Shown here in pieces: positions 51,690 to 61,478 of a stretch of DNA of 64,000 nucleotides. The stretch lies in assembly GCF_026005215.1 (NCBI RefSeq), contig NZ_BPMA01000021.1, positions 139,620 to 203,619 of the forward strand, read 5' to 3'. The stretch is from Capnocytophaga catalasegens. GTDB lineage: Bacteria > Bacteroidota > Bacteroidia > Flavobacteriales > Flavobacteriaceae. Under the pieces are notes generated by a model. It made no database searches, was not told the DNA's origin, and was given only the letters and a program-made list of their open reading frames with translations. Each line of letters opens with the position of its first letter. The stretch's first letter is position 1. The translations under genes and the position numbers were made by a program.

Positions 51690-52559
51690 ATGAGTACAAA
51701 AAATGTAGAAAAAATCGTTAGCCCTGGTGTGCCCCACTTTGTAGGAGATGGGTTCAGAGTACATAATTTTATACCAGGAATATACCCAATGGAGCGAACA
51801 GACCCTTTTATTATGATGGATTATAATTCTCCTTATGTATTTCCTCCAAGTGAAATACCCAAAGGCGTTGATGTTCATCCACACAAAGGATTTGAAACGG
51901 TAACTATTGCCTACCAAGGGAAAGTAGAACACGGAGATAGTTCAGGTGGTGGTGGAGTTATTGAACAAGGAGATGTGCAATGGATGACCGCTGGAAATGG
52001 TGTGTTACACAAAGAATTTCACGAAAAAGAATGGAGTAAAACAGGTGGAACTTTCCAAATGATGCAATTATGGGTTAATTTACCTGCAAAATACAAATCG
52101 ACTCCCGCTAAATACCAAGCTATAAGGAATAGTAACATTCCAAAAGTATCTATTGAGAACGGAAATGGTAGTGTAGAAGTTATCGCAGGCGATTTCAACG
52201 GCACAAAAGGTGTTGCTTCAACCTTTACCCCTATCAATATGTATAATGTTAATTTGAAAAACGAAACAAAAACAACTATTCAGTTTCCAAAGCATTATAC
52301 AACATCATTGATAGTTATTAGTGGAAGTGTACAAGTGAATAATCAGCATGATGTTGCTAATGACCACTTTGTTTTATTCAAAAATGATGGTGAAGAAATA
52401 ACCTTACAAGCAACTTCCGATACTAAAATTCTGATGCTTAGTAGTGAACCTATTGGAGAGCCTATTGCTGCTTATGGTCCATTTGTGATGAACACCCGAG
52501 AAGAACTTGTACAAGCCTTTAAAGACTTTAATGAAGGTAAATTTGGGAATTTAAACTAA
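51690..52559 (+). CDS. Pirin-family protein
   Basis: A 289-residue cupin-fold protein of the pirin family. Metal ligands are visible in VHPHKGFETVTIAY (two His) and GNGVLHKEFHEKEW; the hallmark GGGGVIEQGDVQWMTAG is present. Some bacterial pirins have quercetinase-like activity; others regulate metabolic enzymes, and the substrate here is unknown. It may be co-transcribed with the 51239 gene. It ends at a strong terminator. Confidence 0.92.
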   Translation: MSTKNVEKIVSPGVPHFVGDGFRVHNFIPGIYPMERTDPFIMMDYNSPYVFPPSEIPKGVDVHPHKGFETVTIAYQGKVEHGDSSGGGGVIEQGDVQWMTAGNGVLHKEFHEKEWSKTGGTFQMMQLWVNLPAKYKSTPAKYQAIRNSNIPKVSIENGNGSVEVIAGDFNGTKGVASTFTPINMYNVNLKNETKTTIQFPKHYTTSLIVISGSVQVNNQHDVANDHFVLFKNDGEEITLQATSDTKILMLSSEPIGEPIAAYGPFVMNTREELVQAFKDFNEGKFGNLN

Positions 52560-52582
52560 CTAATTAGTAATTAACACAAACT

Positions 52583-52618
52583 AAAAAGTTCCGTAAAGTA
52601 TATTTACGGAACTTTTTT
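52583..52618 (+). terminator. Terminator after pirin
   Basis: AAAAAGTTCCGTAAA (52583-52597) pairs with TTTACGGAACTTTTT (52602-52616), followed by T residues. It opens the 383-bp gap to 52943, which otherwise is very A-rich. Confidence 0.9.
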
Positions 52619-52749
52619 TATTATAAAAAATGATAAAAACTTTCAACAACCTTATGAAAAAAATAGTCAAAAAAATAAAAACTATATACAAAAAAGAAAA
52701 AACCACCTAAAATAATATAAAAACCACAAATTATCAAGCAAAAAGAATA

Positions 52750-52932
52750 TGAAAAGTAATAAAATCTATCTTTTACCTACTGAAAATAATATCCAAAAAA
52801 ATAAAAATAATATATTCCTTAATAAAATTTATATCAAAAAATAAAAAATTTGATTTATACCTAATGATTTTTATTTCAATTATAAAAAAATGTTTTATTG
52901 GCTATAAAAAAAGATTAAATAAAATAATTTAG
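52750..52932 (+). CDS. Candidate small protein in the A-rich gap, 60 aa
   Basis: A 60-codon frame starting MKSNKIYLLPTENN, rich in Ile and Lys with two hydrophobic stretches (KIIYSLIKFIS and LMIFISIIKKCFIGY). It is convergent with the 52943 gene, ending 10 bp before it. No -7 box or ribosome binding site is seen, and AT-rich DNA gives Ile/Lys-rich frames by chance, so this is weak. A shorter frame at 52654-52710 (MKKIVKKIKTIYKK) precedes it with equally little support. Nothing else is visible in the gap. Confidence 0.2.
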
Positions 52933-52942
52933 TGTTTTTAAT

Positions 52943-54472
52943 TTATTGAGCAAACTCAGACATTTTAGCAAATTCAGAAAGCGTAGTTTCGTGTATATAA
53001 TAATTACCAAAACAATTATCCGATTCTATATATTTTGCATTGATTTTTGTTTCCTTAACAAGTTTATCATCAAGCATATTCTTAATTATTATCCAACCTG
53101 CTTGTCTTTCTATAATAATCGTTTCATTGGTACGAACCGAATCCTTATAAAGCAGACTTCCTTCTGTAATAAGATTTCTTTTAATCGTTGCTGCTCGAAT
53201 CGTTTTTCCGTTTTCAAGCTGAAAAATTTTCATTTCTTGATCATCATCAATGGTATATTCGTAAACACGTTGTCCTTTTTCATTATATATTTGGCAAGAG
53301 TAAGCACCATCTTCCAGTAGTGTTTTAGAATATCTCAATATTTTTTGGTCATCATAATTTTTCTGCTCAATAAGCGTCCCTTCCCTATATGAAGTATAAG
53401 CATCATTTTTTTCTAAGTCGGCGTAATAAATACCTTGATAAGGCATACCATCATTATATGAAAGAGCCGATTTTACTTGTCCTTTAGGAGTATAAAAAGT
53501 AATTTTGCTGGGTAATTCGTCTAAATTATATTCCAATTTACTTTTTTCTTTTTTATTTTTATAATAATGAATTGTAGTTACATAATTTCCCAATTTGTAT
53601 TCAGTTTTTGAAGTTAAAATTCCTTCTTCGTTAAGAGTATATTCTGAACCTTCGTACGGAAATTCTATTCCATCTTCATCTGCTTTATATGTTAATTCAC
53701 CTATTTTTTTCCCTTTTTCATTATAAAAAATAGTTGTTTTAGACATATCTTTTTTAGAAAATATTTTTCCATTCGGATAATAACTTTCCTCCGAAATGGC
53801 TTCTCCTTTGTCATTCCATCTAGTAATACTTTTCACTCGCATTGGTTTGTAATAATACGAAACTTCCATACCACGAGGTTCATAAGTATCTGTATATGTA
53901 AGTGTTCCTATTAGTTTTCCTTTTATATCGTAATAATCTATTTTTTTAACAGATAAATCAGCTTCTTCTATTTGTTCAACGCGTATTTTGTTAATATCCT
54001 GATCATAAATTATTTGTTTATAAGAACCATCTTTTTTTCTTAAATTTACCTGATTATAAGGAAAATAATCATCTGCATACAAAAGACTTTTACTTTCAAC
54101 GCCTTCTCCATCGTGTTTTTCTTCATAGGTAAGACGACCTTTTTCGTCATATCCTTTGGCTTGAATACTTTTTCCGTCTTGTACCTCTCCGGTTACTTCT
54201 ATTTTTCCATTTTCGTAGTAAAACGTATATTTCCCAATAAAATCGGTAATACTTTCTACTTCCAACGTTTGTGAATATCCTTCCATTTGAAGTTGTCCAT
54301 TAAGATAAAAATCTTTTATATGATAAATACCTTCTTTTTCGGTAACTTCTCGGTATAATTCAGCCTCTTCCTTAGATACAGGATTTCCGTTAGAATCAAT
54401 ATAAATACGCTCTTGGGCATAAAAAAATGCTGAAAATAGCATAGCAGTCAAAATAACGATTTTTTTAATCAT
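52943..54472 (-). CDS. Secreted YwqK/MORN-like repeat protein
   Basis: A 509-residue exported protein. I start at ATG 54472 (MIKKIVILTAMLFSAFFYAQ is a signal peptide); an earlier frame at 54496 adds residues that disrupt it. The mature part is a series of short two-strand repeats of the YwqK/MORN kind: FYLNGQLQMEGYSQ, YYENGKIEVTGEVQDG, YDEKGRLTYEEKHDGE, YYDIKGKLIGTLTYTDT, and so on for most of the length. Such repeats occur in proteins annotated as YwqK antitoxins, but here signal peptide and length suggest an envelope role. No toxin gene is adjacent. Function unknown. Confidence 0.8.
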   Translation of the reverse strand: MIKKIVILTAMLFSAFFYAQERIYIDSNGNPVSKEEAELYREVTEKEGIYHIKDFYLNGQLQMEGYSQTLEVESITDFIGKYTFYYENGKIEVTGEVQDGKSIQAKGYDEKGRLTYEEKHDGEGVESKSLLYADDYFPYNQVNLRKKDGSYKQIIYDQDINKIRVEQIEEADLSVKKIDYYDIKGKLIGTLTYTDTYEPRGMEVSYYYKPMRVKSITRWNDKGEAISEESYYPNGKIFSKKDMSKTTIFYNEKGKKIGELTYKADEDGIEFPYEGSEYTLNEEGILTSKTEYKLGNYVTTIHYYKNKKEKSKLEYNLDELPSKITFYTPKGQVKSALSYNDGMPYQGIYYADLEKNDAYTSYREGTLIEQKNYDDQKILRYSKTLLEDGAYSCQIYNEKGQRVYEYTIDDDQEMKIFQLENGKTIRAATIKRNLITEGSLLYKDSVRTNETIIIERQAGWIIIKNMLDDKLVKETKINAKYIESDNCFGNYYIHETTLSEFAKMSEFAQ

Positions 54473-54553
54473 TGGTATATAAATTTGATAAGGCAAAAAT
54501 ACGATTTTTAACTCAATTTAAAAATTTCTACACTAAATTTATTTTCTTTTACT

Positions 54554-54841
54554 CTATTTTTTATATGTATTGATAATAATATCAAAATATGTAGTATCGT
54601 AAGTGCCTTTCATTGAGTAAAATATTTCTTTTCGTTGCAAAGGATTGACAGGTAGTTCAATGAGTTTCAAATCAGTATCAAGCATTTGTGCTGTTTGTTC
54701 ATCACAATACTTTTTAGCTTCATCAAATTTTTCTTGATTTACAGCTGTGATAAATTTCTGTGTTACAACCTCTGGCGTATTATCTTTATTACCACAAGAA
54801 GCTATAATAATACCAAATAAAATAACAAATAGTTTTTTCAT
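54554..54841 (-). CDS. Small lipoprotein, 95 aa
   Basis: A 95-residue lipoprotein: MKKLFVILFGIIIASCGNK gives the lipobox at Cys16. The mature part resembles DUF4878-like small domains (VVTQKFITAVNQEKFDEAKK, YCDEQTAQMLDTDLKL). ATG 54841 was chosen because it yields the signal peptide; a longer frame starts at 54898. It lies 81 bp downstream of no same-strand gene of known function and is divergent from the glyoxalase-like gene. Function unknown. Confidence 0.7.
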   Translation of the reverse strand: MKKLFVILFGIIIASCGNKDNTPEVVTQKFITAVNQEKFDEAKKYCDEQTAQMLDTDLKLIELPVNPLQRKEIFYSMKGTYDTTYFDIIINTYKK

Positions 54842-54919
54842 TGTTCTAAATAAATTTTCATTAACTGCGCAAAGATAACTATTTTTTTTAATTTTCATAA
54901 TTTCTTTGAAAAATATTTT

Positions 54920-54927
54920 TATTTTTG
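54920..54927 (+). promoter_or_regulatory. Promoter -7 box for the VOC gene
   Basis: TATTTTTG followed by CATTT, 23 bp before the ATG at 54951, fits TAnnTTTG. Confidence 0.5.
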
Positions 54928-54950
54928 CATTTACTCAAAGATCATTGAAA

Positions 54951-55337
54951 ATGATATTAAAAAACATACATCACATAGCTATAATTTGTTCAAATTATGA
55001 AATATCTAAATCATTTTACATCAATGTTTTAGGAATGAAAATTATACGCGAAGTATATCGAAAAGAACGTAATTCGTACAAGTTAGATTTAACTTTAAAT
55101 GGCAATTATATTATTGAACTTTTTTCATTTCCAGATTCACCACAACGTCTTTCTTATCCTGAGGCTTGTGGACTTAGACATTTAGCCTTTTCTGTTGAAA
55201 ACATCGAAATTTTCTGTCAAAAACTATCTGAACAAAATATTCATTTTGAACCTATTAGAATAGATGAATTCACTCAAAAAAAATTCACTTTCTTTACTGA
55301 TCCTGACAACTTACCTATTGAGTTATACGAAGAATAA
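54951..55337 (+). CDS. VOC-family (glyoxalase-like) metalloprotein
   Basis: A 128-residue vicinal-oxygen-chelate protein with two beta-alpha-beta-beta-beta modules. Candidate metal ligands are His7/His8 in KNIHHIAIICSN, Glu in YIIELFSFPD, His in GLRHLAFSVEN and Glu in LPIELYEE, the usual pattern of the GloA2/YaeR-like group. ATG 54951 was chosen for the canonical N-terminus. Substrate unknown; YaeR relatives are annotated as lactoylglutathione lyase-like without proof. Confidence 0.88.
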   Translation: MILKNIHHIAIICSNYEISKSFYINVLGMKIIREVYRKERNSYKLDLTLNGNYIIELFSFPDSPQRLSYPEACGLRHLAFSVENIEIFCQKLSEQNIHFEPIRIDEFTQKKFTFFTDPDNLPIELYEE

Positions 55338-55404
55338 TTTACTGACTACAAATATTTTATACTTAAAGAAATATAATTATTAAATCTATTCGATACCTGA
55401 AATC

Positions 55405-55417
55405 TGTCATTTTGTCA
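55405..55417 (+). promoter_or_regulatory. TGTCA-TTT-TGTCA repeat upstream of clpB
   Basis: Two TGTCA boxes 8 bp apart, about 66 bp before the clpB ATG. I recall similar TGTCA pairs upstream of heat-shock genes in Bacteroidetes, so this may be the stress-regulated element of clpB. No TAnnTTTG box is seen in the 145-bp leader, which would fit a non-housekeeping promoter. Inference. Confidence 0.4.
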
Positions 55418-55482
55418 GTTGCTTTATAATTGGAATACAAATTGATAATTCTTCTACAAATAACAATCTAATAAAGAAGAAT

Positions 55483-58068
55483 ATGAATTTTAATAATTAT
55501 ACCATTAAATCACAAGAGGCTATTCAAAGAGCCCAACAAATCGCCCAAAGTTTGGGACATCAAGATTTGCAAATTGAACACATTTTCAAAGGAATAGAAG
55601 AGGTTGATAACAATGTACTTCCATTTCTCTTGAAAAAACTGAATGTGAACGTAGGCACATTAACTCAAAACCTACAAAAAGCATTGGATTCATATCCGAA
55701 AGTGAGCGGAGGCAGTATGTCGCTCTCTCGTGAAAGTGCCGAAATGCTCAACGAAGCCAGTAATATTGCCAAAAAAATGAATGATGAATATGTTTCTATC
55801 GAACATTTGTTGTTGGCTATTTTAAAAACAAAAAATAAAGTATCGCAATCGCTGAAAGACCAAGGAGTTACCGAAAAAGAATTGGAGAAAGCCATTAGCG
55901 AACTGCGTAAGGGTGAACGGGTTACGTCTGCTTCTGCCGAAGAAACGTACAATTCGCTGAACAAATACGCCAAAAATCTAAATCAATTAGCCGATAGCGG
56001 GAAACTCGACCCCGTAATTGGACGTGATGAAGAAATTCGGCGTGTGTTGCAAATTCTTTCGCGAAGAACCAAAAACAACCCGATGTTAGTCGGAGAACCA
56101 GGTGTAGGAAAAACCGCCATCGCAGAAGGATTAGCACATCGCATTGTACAAGGAGATGTTCCTGAAAATCTGAAAGATAAGGTTATTTTCTCTTTAGATA
56201 TGGGAGCTTTGATTGCAGGGGCGAAATACAAAGGAGAATTTGAAGAAAGGCTCAAATCGGTTGTGAAAGAAGTAACAACTTCTGATGGAAATATTATCCT
56301 CTTTATCGACGAAATCCACACTTTGGTAGGTGCTGGTGGAGGCGAAGGGGCGATGGATGCAGCCAATATTTTGAAACCTGCATTGGCTCGTGGCGAACTC
56401 AGAGCTATCGGTGCAACAACTTTGGACGAATACCAAAAATATTTCGAAAAAGACAAAGCCTTAGAGCGTCGTTTTCAGAAAGTTATGGTAGAAGAACCCG
56501 ATACAGAAAGTGCGATTTCTATCCTTCGGGGAATTAAAGAAAAATACGAAACGCATCATAAAGTTCGTATCAAAGACGAAGCTATCATCGCTGCCGTAGA
56601 ACTTTCTGAGCGATATATTACCAATCGTTTTTTGCCCGACAAAGCGATTGACCTGATGGACGAGGCGGCTTCAAAATTGCGTATGGAAATCAACTCCAAA
56701 CCCGAAGAATTGGACGTGCTTGACCGAAAAATTATGCAGTTAGAAATTGAAATTGAAGCGATTAAACGTGAAAATGATACAGAAAAACTCAAAACACTTA
56801 ATGCTGATTTGGCAAATTTCAAAGAGGAACGCAACCATATTTTTGCACAATGGCAAAGTGAAAAAACCTTAGTTGATGAAGTGCAAAAAGCGAAAACCAA
56901 TATTGAAAATTACAAATTGGAAGCCGAAAAAGCCGAACGTGAGGGCAATTACGGAAAAGTAGCTGAGCTTCGTTATGGAAAAATAAAAGAAGAGCAGGAC
57001 AAACTCGAAAATTTACAAAAAGAGTTGGATAACCAAAAGGATAAAGCACTTGTTAAAGAAGAAGTTACACGTGAAGACATTGCCGAAGTTATCGCTAAAT
57101 GGACAGGCATACCCGTTACCAAAATGATGCAAGGCGAACGTGAAAAACTACTTCATTTGGAAGAAGAATTACACAAACGAGTGGTTGGACAAGAAGAGGC
57201 TATCGAAGCCGTTTCCGATGCGATTCGTCGAAGCCGTGCAGGATTACAAGACGCTAAAAAACCAATAGGTTCATTCCTTTTCTTGGGAACTACGGGGGTC
57301 GGAAAAACCGAACTTGCCAAAGCCCTCGCTGAATATCTGTTCGATGATGAAAATGCGATGACTCGAATCGATATGAGTGAATATCAGGAAAGACATTCGG
57401 TAAGCCGATTGGTAGGGGCTCCTCCAGGGTATGTAGGGTATGACGAAGGCGGACAACTTACAGAAGCCGTGCGAAGAAGACCCTATTCGGTAGTGTTATT
57501 GGACGAAATTGAAAAAGCACACCCCGATACGTTTAACATCTTGTTGCAAGTATTAGATGAGGGGCGACTAACTGACAACAAAGGACGTACCGCCGATTTC
57601 AAAAATACGATTATCATTATGACCTCTAATATTGGTAGTCATTTGATTCAAGAAAGCTTTGAAAAACATAGCAAGGACATCGAAAAAGCAACCGAATCAG
57701 CCAAAGATGCTGTTTTGCAGTTACTTAAACAAACCGTACGACCTGAATTTATCAACCGAATTGACGATATTGTAATGTTTACGCCACTTTCAAAAGCAAA
57801 TGTAAAAGAAATTGTACAGTTACAATTCCGAAATATTGTCAAATTGGTAGCTCGTGAAAATATCATTTTGGACGCCACGCCTGAGGCAATAGCTTACTTG
57901 ACTGAAAAAGGATACGACCCTGAGTTTGGAGCAAGACCCGTGAAACGTGTATTACAAAAAGAATTGTTAAACCGCCTTTCAAAAGAGATTTTGCAAGGAA
58001 ACATCACTACGAACAGCGTTATTTTAGTTGATGCTTTCGAAAATAAATTAGTTTTCAGAAATAGTTAA
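55483..58068 (+). CDS. clpB: ClpB disaggregase
   Basis: Hsp104-type chaperone that dissolves aggregates with DnaK. All 861 residues are present: the N-terminal repeat domain ([30 protein letters not shown]), first AAA+ with Walker [14 protein letters not shown] and pore loop [15 protein letters not shown], the coiled-coil M domain (about 390-520, [18 protein letters not shown]), and second AAA+ with Walker [13 protein letters not shown], Walker [14 protein letters not shown], and [15 protein letters not shown]. Ends in the standard small domain. It is a stand-alone transcription unit. Confidence 0.98.
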   Translation: MNFNNYTIKSQEAIQRAQQIAQSLGHQDLQIEHIFKGIEEVDNNVLPFLLKKLNVNVGTLTQNLQKALDSYPKVSGGSMSLSRESAEMLNEASNIAKKMNDEYVSIEHLLLAILKTKNKVSQSLKDQGVTEKELEKAISELRKGERVTSASAEETYNSLNKYAKNLNQLADSGKLDPVIGRDEEIRRVLQILSRRTKNNPMLVGEPGVGKTAIAEGLAHRIVQGDVPENLKDKVIFSLDMGALIAGAKYKGEFEERLKSVVKEVTTSDGNIILFIDEIHTLVGAGGGEGAMDAANILKPALARGELRAIGATTLDEYQKYFEKDKALERRFQKVMVEEPDTESAISILRGIKEKYETHHKVRIKDEAIIAAVELSERYITNRFLPDKAIDLMDEAASKLRMEINSKPEELDVLDRKIMQLEIEIEAIKRENDTEKLKTLNADLANFKEERNHIFAQWQSEKTLVDEVQKAKTNIENYKLEAEKAEREGNYGKVAELRYGKIKEEQDKLENLQKELDNQKDKALVKEEVTREDIAEVIAKWTGIPVTKMMQGEREKLLHLEEELHKRVVGQEEAIEAVSDAIRRSRAGLQDAKKPIGSFLFLGTTGVGKTELAKALAEYLFDDENAMTRIDMSEYQERHSVSRLVGAPPGYVGYDEGGQLTEAVRRRPYSVVLLDEIEKAHPDTFNILLQVLDEGRLTDNKGRTADFKNTIIIMTSNIGSHLIQESFEKHSKDIEKATESAKDAVLQLLKQTVRPEFINRIDDIVMFTPLSKANVKEIVQLQFRNIVKLVARENIILDATPEAIAYLTEKGYDPEFGARPVKRVLQKELLNRLSKEILQGNITTNSVILVDAFENKLVFRNS

Positions 58069-58091
58069 TACAATTTATTAGCTTATACATC

Positions 58092-58122
58092 ATAAAGAGG
58101 TTGTATGAAACAACCTCTTTAT
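58092..58122 (+). terminator. Terminator after clpB
   Basis: ATAAAGAGGTTG (58092-58103) pairs with CAACCTCTTTAT (58111-58122), followed by T residues. Confidence 0.9.
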
Positions 58123-58193
58123 TTTATTTCTCTATGTTATCTATCAGTCTATATTTTCTATATTACAAATTTCACTATCTCAAATAAAATCTT

Positions 58194-58201
58194 TATTTTT
58201 G
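58194..58201 (+). promoter_or_regulatory. Promoter -7 box for glyS-fabD
   Basis: TATTTTTG followed by TCCC, 39 bp before the glyS ATG, fits TAnnTTTG. Confidence 0.5.
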
Positions 58202-58240
58202 TCCCTTGTAAAATTTGACAGATAAATACAGAAGATAAAA

Positions 58241-59785
58241 ATGGCAAATCAAGAAGAATTATTCAAGCAAGTTATTTCACACGCCAAAGAATATGGCTAT
58301 ATTTTCCAATCAAGTGAAATTTATGACGGACTTAGTGCCGTGTATGACTACGCTCAAAACGGAGTTGAGTTAAAGAAAAATATCCGTGAATATTGGTGGA
58401 AAGCGATGGTGCAAATGCACGAAAATATTGTCGGGATTGATGCGGCAATTTTTATGCACCCAACCACGTGGAAAGCCTCTGGTCACGTTGATGCCTTTAA
58501 CGACCCGCTTATCGATAACAAAGATTCTAAAAAACGCTATCGTGCCGATGTGCTGGTAGAAGATTATGTCGCTAAAATTGAAGATAAAATCGAAAAAGAG
58601 GTAGCCAAAGCTGCCAAACGTTTCGGCGAATCATTTGATAGAGAGCAATTTGTAACAACCAATGCTTGGGTAATTGAGTACAAAGAAAAAGCCGATACCA
58701 TCTTAAAACGATTAGCAAAATCACTTGAAAATGAAGATTTAGCCGATGTAAAAGCGTTGATTGAAGAGTTAGAAATCGTTTGTCCAATTTCAGGAAGTAA
58801 AAACTGGACAGAGGTAAAGCAATTCAACTTAATGTTCGGTACAAAACTCGGTGCAACTGCCGATACTGCAATGGATTTGTACCTTCGTCCTGAAACTGCT
58901 CAGGGAATTTTTGTCAATTTTTCAAATGTTCAAAAAACAGGTCGTATGAAAATCCCATTTGGAATTGCTCAAACAGGAAAAGCATTTCGAAATGAGATAG
59001 TTGCACGTCAATTTATCTTCCGTATGCGTGAGTTTGAACAAATGGAAATGCAGTTTTTTATCAAACCTGGAACACAACAAGAGTGGTATGATTATTGGAA
59101 AGAAACCCGTCTGAATTGGCATTTATCATTAGGCTTAGGCAAAGAAAATTATCGCTTCCACGACCACGAAAAATTGGCTCATTATGCTGATGCAGCCTGT
59201 GATATTGAGTTTAAATTCCCGTTCGGATTCAAAGAATTGGAAGGAATTCACTCACGAACCGATTTTGATTTGAGCAATCACGAAAAATATTCAGGTAAAA
59301 AATTACAATATTTTGACCCAGACGAAAATAAAAGTTATGTACCTTATGTATTGGAAACTTCCGTAGGGCTTGACCGTTTGTTCTTGGCGGTATTCTCCAA
59401 TGCGTTGCAAGAAGAAACGTTGGAAGGTGGCGAAACCCGAACCGTATTGCGTTTGCCATTTGTGTTAGCTCCAACCAAAGTAGCGATTTTACCTTTATTG
59501 AAAAAAGATGGATTACCAGAGATAGCTCGTGAGATTTTTGATGATTTGAAATATGATTTCAATGTAGCATACGACGAAAAAGATGCGGTAGGACGACGTT
59601 ATCGTCGTCAAGATGCAGCAGGAACGCCTTTCTGTGTAACGGTCGACCATCAAACCAAAGAAGACAACACGGTTACTATCCGACATAGAGATACAATGGA
59701 GCAAATGCGTGTCAAAATAGACGAATTACGTGACATTATCTTCAAAGAAGTGGATATGAATCAGTGGTTACGAAAATTAAATTAA
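58241..59785 (+). CDS. glyS: Glycyl-tRNA synthetase, single-chain type
   Basis: Class II enzyme charging tRNA-Gly. The 514-residue single-chain (alpha2) form, as in eukaryotes and archaea, rather than the two-subunit bacterial type. Class II motif 2 lies in FGIAQTGKAFRNEIVARQFI and FRMREFEQMEMQFFIKPG; motif 3 is in ETSVGLDRLFLAVFSNAL; the glycine specificity region and LYLRPETAQGIFVNFSNV are visible. The C-terminal anticodon domain ends with ELRDIIFKEVDMNQWLRKL. fabD follows 29 bp later. Confidence 0.97.
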   Translation: MANQEELFKQVISHAKEYGYIFQSSEIYDGLSAVYDYAQNGVELKKNIREYWWKAMVQMHENIVGIDAAIFMHPTTWKASGHVDAFNDPLIDNKDSKKRYRADVLVEDYVAKIEDKIEKEVAKAAKRFGESFDREQFVTTNAWVIEYKEKADTILKRLAKSLENEDLADVKALIEELEIVCPISGSKNWTEVKQFNLMFGTKLGATADTAMDLYLRPETAQGIFVNFSNVQKTGRMKIPFGIAQTGKAFRNEIVARQFIFRMREFEQMEMQFFIKPGTQQEWYDYWKETRLNWHLSLGLGKENYRFHDHEKLAHYADAACDIEFKFPFGFKELEGIHSRTDFDLSNHEKYSGKKLQYFDPDENKSYVPYVLETSVGLDRLFLAVFSNALQEETLEGGETRTVLRLPFVLAPTKVAILPLLKKDGLPEIAREIFDDLKYDFNVAYDEKDAVGRRYRRQDAAGTPFCVTVDHQTKEDNTVTIRHRDTMEQMRVKIDELRDIIFKEVDMNQWLRKLN

Positions 59786-59814
59786 AAAATAATAACTTCT
59801 AAAAATATATAAAT

Positions 59815-60696
59815 ATGAAAGCATACGTTTTCCCTGGACAAGGAGCACAGTTTGTTGGAATGGGCAATGATTTATATGAAAATCATTCAATTGCTAAACA
59901 ACTTTTCAAACAAGCTAACCAAATTTTAGGATTTTCGATAACAGATATTATGTTTGGCGGAACGGAAGAAGATTTAAAACAAACCAAAGTAACACAACCC
60001 GCCATTTTTTTGCATTCAGTTATCTTACGTGAAGTTTTAGGAAATAATTTTCAACCTGATATGGTTGCTGGGCATTCTCTCGGAGAACTTTCAGCATTAG
60101 TAGCAAGTGGTGTTTTATCTCTTGAAGATGGACTTACATTGGTTTCAAAACGAGCTTTGGCTATGCAAAAAGCCTGTGAACTTAGGTCTGGAACAATGGC
60201 TGCCGTATTAGGTTTAGAAGATAATAAAGTAGAAGAAATTTGCACAACAATACAAGGAATTGTAACACCTGCCAATTATAATTGCCCTGGACAATTAGTT
60301 ATTTCTGGTGAAGTAGAAAGTGTTAATTTGGCTTGCGAAGCAATGAAACAAGCGGGAGCAAAACGAGCTTTGGTTTTACCTGTAAGAGGCGCTTTTCACT
60401 CTGAACTAATGAGTCCCGCACGAGAAGAATTAGCTATTGCCATAGAAGAAACTGATTTTAAAAAACCTATTTGCCCTATTTATCAGAATGTTACAACGGT
60501 AGCAGTTACTGACCCTATCCAAATTAAGAAAAATCTTATTGCTCAATTAACCGCTCCTGTCAAATGGACACAAAGTATTGAAAATATGATCAAAGATGGA
60601 GCAACAACCTTTATAGAAGTAGGTCCAGGTAAAGTTTTACAAGGATTGATTAAAAAAATCAATAAAGATGTTGAAGCATTTTCAGCAGAAGTATAA
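59815..60696 (+). CDS. fabD: Malonyl-CoA:ACP transacylase
   Basis: Loads malonate onto ACP for fatty-acid synthesis. The 293-residue sequence starts KAYVFPGQGAQFVGMGNDLY, has the nucleophile serine in VAGHSLGELSALVASG, the catalytic His in RGAFHSELMSPAREELA, and QNVTTVAVTDP and FIEVGPGKVLQGLIK near the end. Operon with glyS, ending at the 60752 terminator. Confidence 0.97.
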   Translation: MKAYVFPGQGAQFVGMGNDLYENHSIAKQLFKQANQILGFSITDIMFGGTEEDLKQTKVTQPAIFLHSVILREVLGNNFQPDMVAGHSLGELSALVASGVLSLEDGLTLVSKRALAMQKACELRSGTMAAVLGLEDNKVEEICTTIQGIVTPANYNCPGQLVISGEVESVNLACEAMKQAGAKRALVLPVRGAFHSELMSPAREELAIAIEETDFKKPICPIYQNVTTVAVTDPIQIKKNLIAQLTAPVKWTQSIENMIKDGATTFIEVGPGKVLQGLIKKINKDVEAFSAEV

Positions 60697-60751
60697 ATAT
60701 TTCAATTTTTCAAGAATATAAAATATAATTCAGTTTTTACTCGTTTTAATT

Positions 60752-60782
60752 AAAAAAGGTATCCTGTATGGATACCTTTTTT
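60752..60782. terminator. Terminator between fabD and the DUF1573 gene
   Basis: AAAAAAGGTATCC (60752-60764) pairs with GGATACCTTTTTT (60770-60782) over a 5-nt loop. A-run before and T-run after make it usable in both directions between convergent genes. Confidence 0.9.
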
Positions 60783-60803
60783 TAATTAAATTTTTTGTTT
60801 AGC

Positions 60804-61184
60804 TTATGGAGCTACTACATTTCCTTTTATACGTAGAGCAACTGTTGGAGTTTCTGTAGCATTTGAGGTAATTGTTATCGTTTTTCTGATAGCTCCCAAG
60901 TTAGCTGTATTGTATTTTACTTCGATTTTTCCTTTTGCCCCAGGAGCAATAGGTTCTTTTGGCCAAGAAGGAACCGTGCAACCACATGTAGAAATAGCCG
61001 ACGAAATAACAAGAGGTGCTTTGCCTGTGTTAGTAAATTCAAACACACGTACACCGTCGTCTCCTTGTTTTACGGTTCCATAATCAATTTCTTCTGTTAC
61101 GAATTTGATTTCTGCTTTTTTCTCTTGTGCTTGTGCAACAAAACCTAATGTTGCTACAAATAAGAAAACTAAAATTTTTTTCAT
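60804..61184 (-). CDS. DUF1573-family secreted protein
   Basis: A 126-residue exported protein with a signal peptide (MKKILVFLFVATLGFVAQAQ) and one immunoglobulin-like DUF1573 domain: EEIDYGTVKQGDDGVRVFEF, FTNTGKAPLVISSAISTCGC, then TVPSWPKEPIAPGAKGKIEV. The paired Cys-Gly-Cys turn is typical of the family. DUF1573 proteins are very common in Bacteroidetes and their role is unknown, probably periplasmic. It has a promoter of its own. Confidence 0.9.
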   Translation of the reverse strand: MKKILVFLFVATLGFVAQAQEKKAEIKFVTEEIDYGTVKQGDDGVRVFEFTNTGKAPLVISSAISTCGCTVPSWPKEPIAPGAKGKIEVKYNTANLGAIRKTITITSNATETPTVALRIKGNVVAP

Positions 61185-61258
61185 TTCTTAAAAATTTAAT
61201 TTGATAAACTAGTTATGTTTTGAAAATATTAAAACAATTTATGTTTTATTTCACGAGG

Positions 61259-61266
61259 CAAAGGTA
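61259..61266 (-). promoter_or_regulatory. Promoter -7 box for the DUF1573 gene
   Basis: Minus-strand TACCTTTG, matching TAnnTTTG, 74 bp upstream of the start codon. The rest of the 294-bp gap to lpxE is AT-rich, apart from the lpxE promoter box. Confidence 0.6.
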
Positions 61267-61432
61267 TGATAGATTTTTTTAATAACAAAAATATTTTTCA
61301 TAAAATTACACTCTATTGAATTATCACAAAAATTATGCCAAAAACCCTTACAATGTCATATATTCTGAAATAATTCATTTTGTAAAAAAATAAAATGTTA
61401 TCTTTATAATTTTCAATTCTCAGATTTTTATG

Positions 61433-61440
61433 TACTTTTG
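61433..61440 (+). promoter_or_regulatory. Promoter -7 box for lpxE-eptA
   Basis: TACTTTTG followed by CACAA, 38 bp before the ATG at 61479, fits TAnnTTTG. Confidence 0.5.
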
Positions 61441-61478
61441 CACAAAAAATATAGTTTACTTTGTTATTCTTTCAATTC

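Noticed and set aside
55983..56456. 157-codon minus-strand frame inside clpB
   Set aside because: Shadow of clpB, low-complexity and without independent signals.
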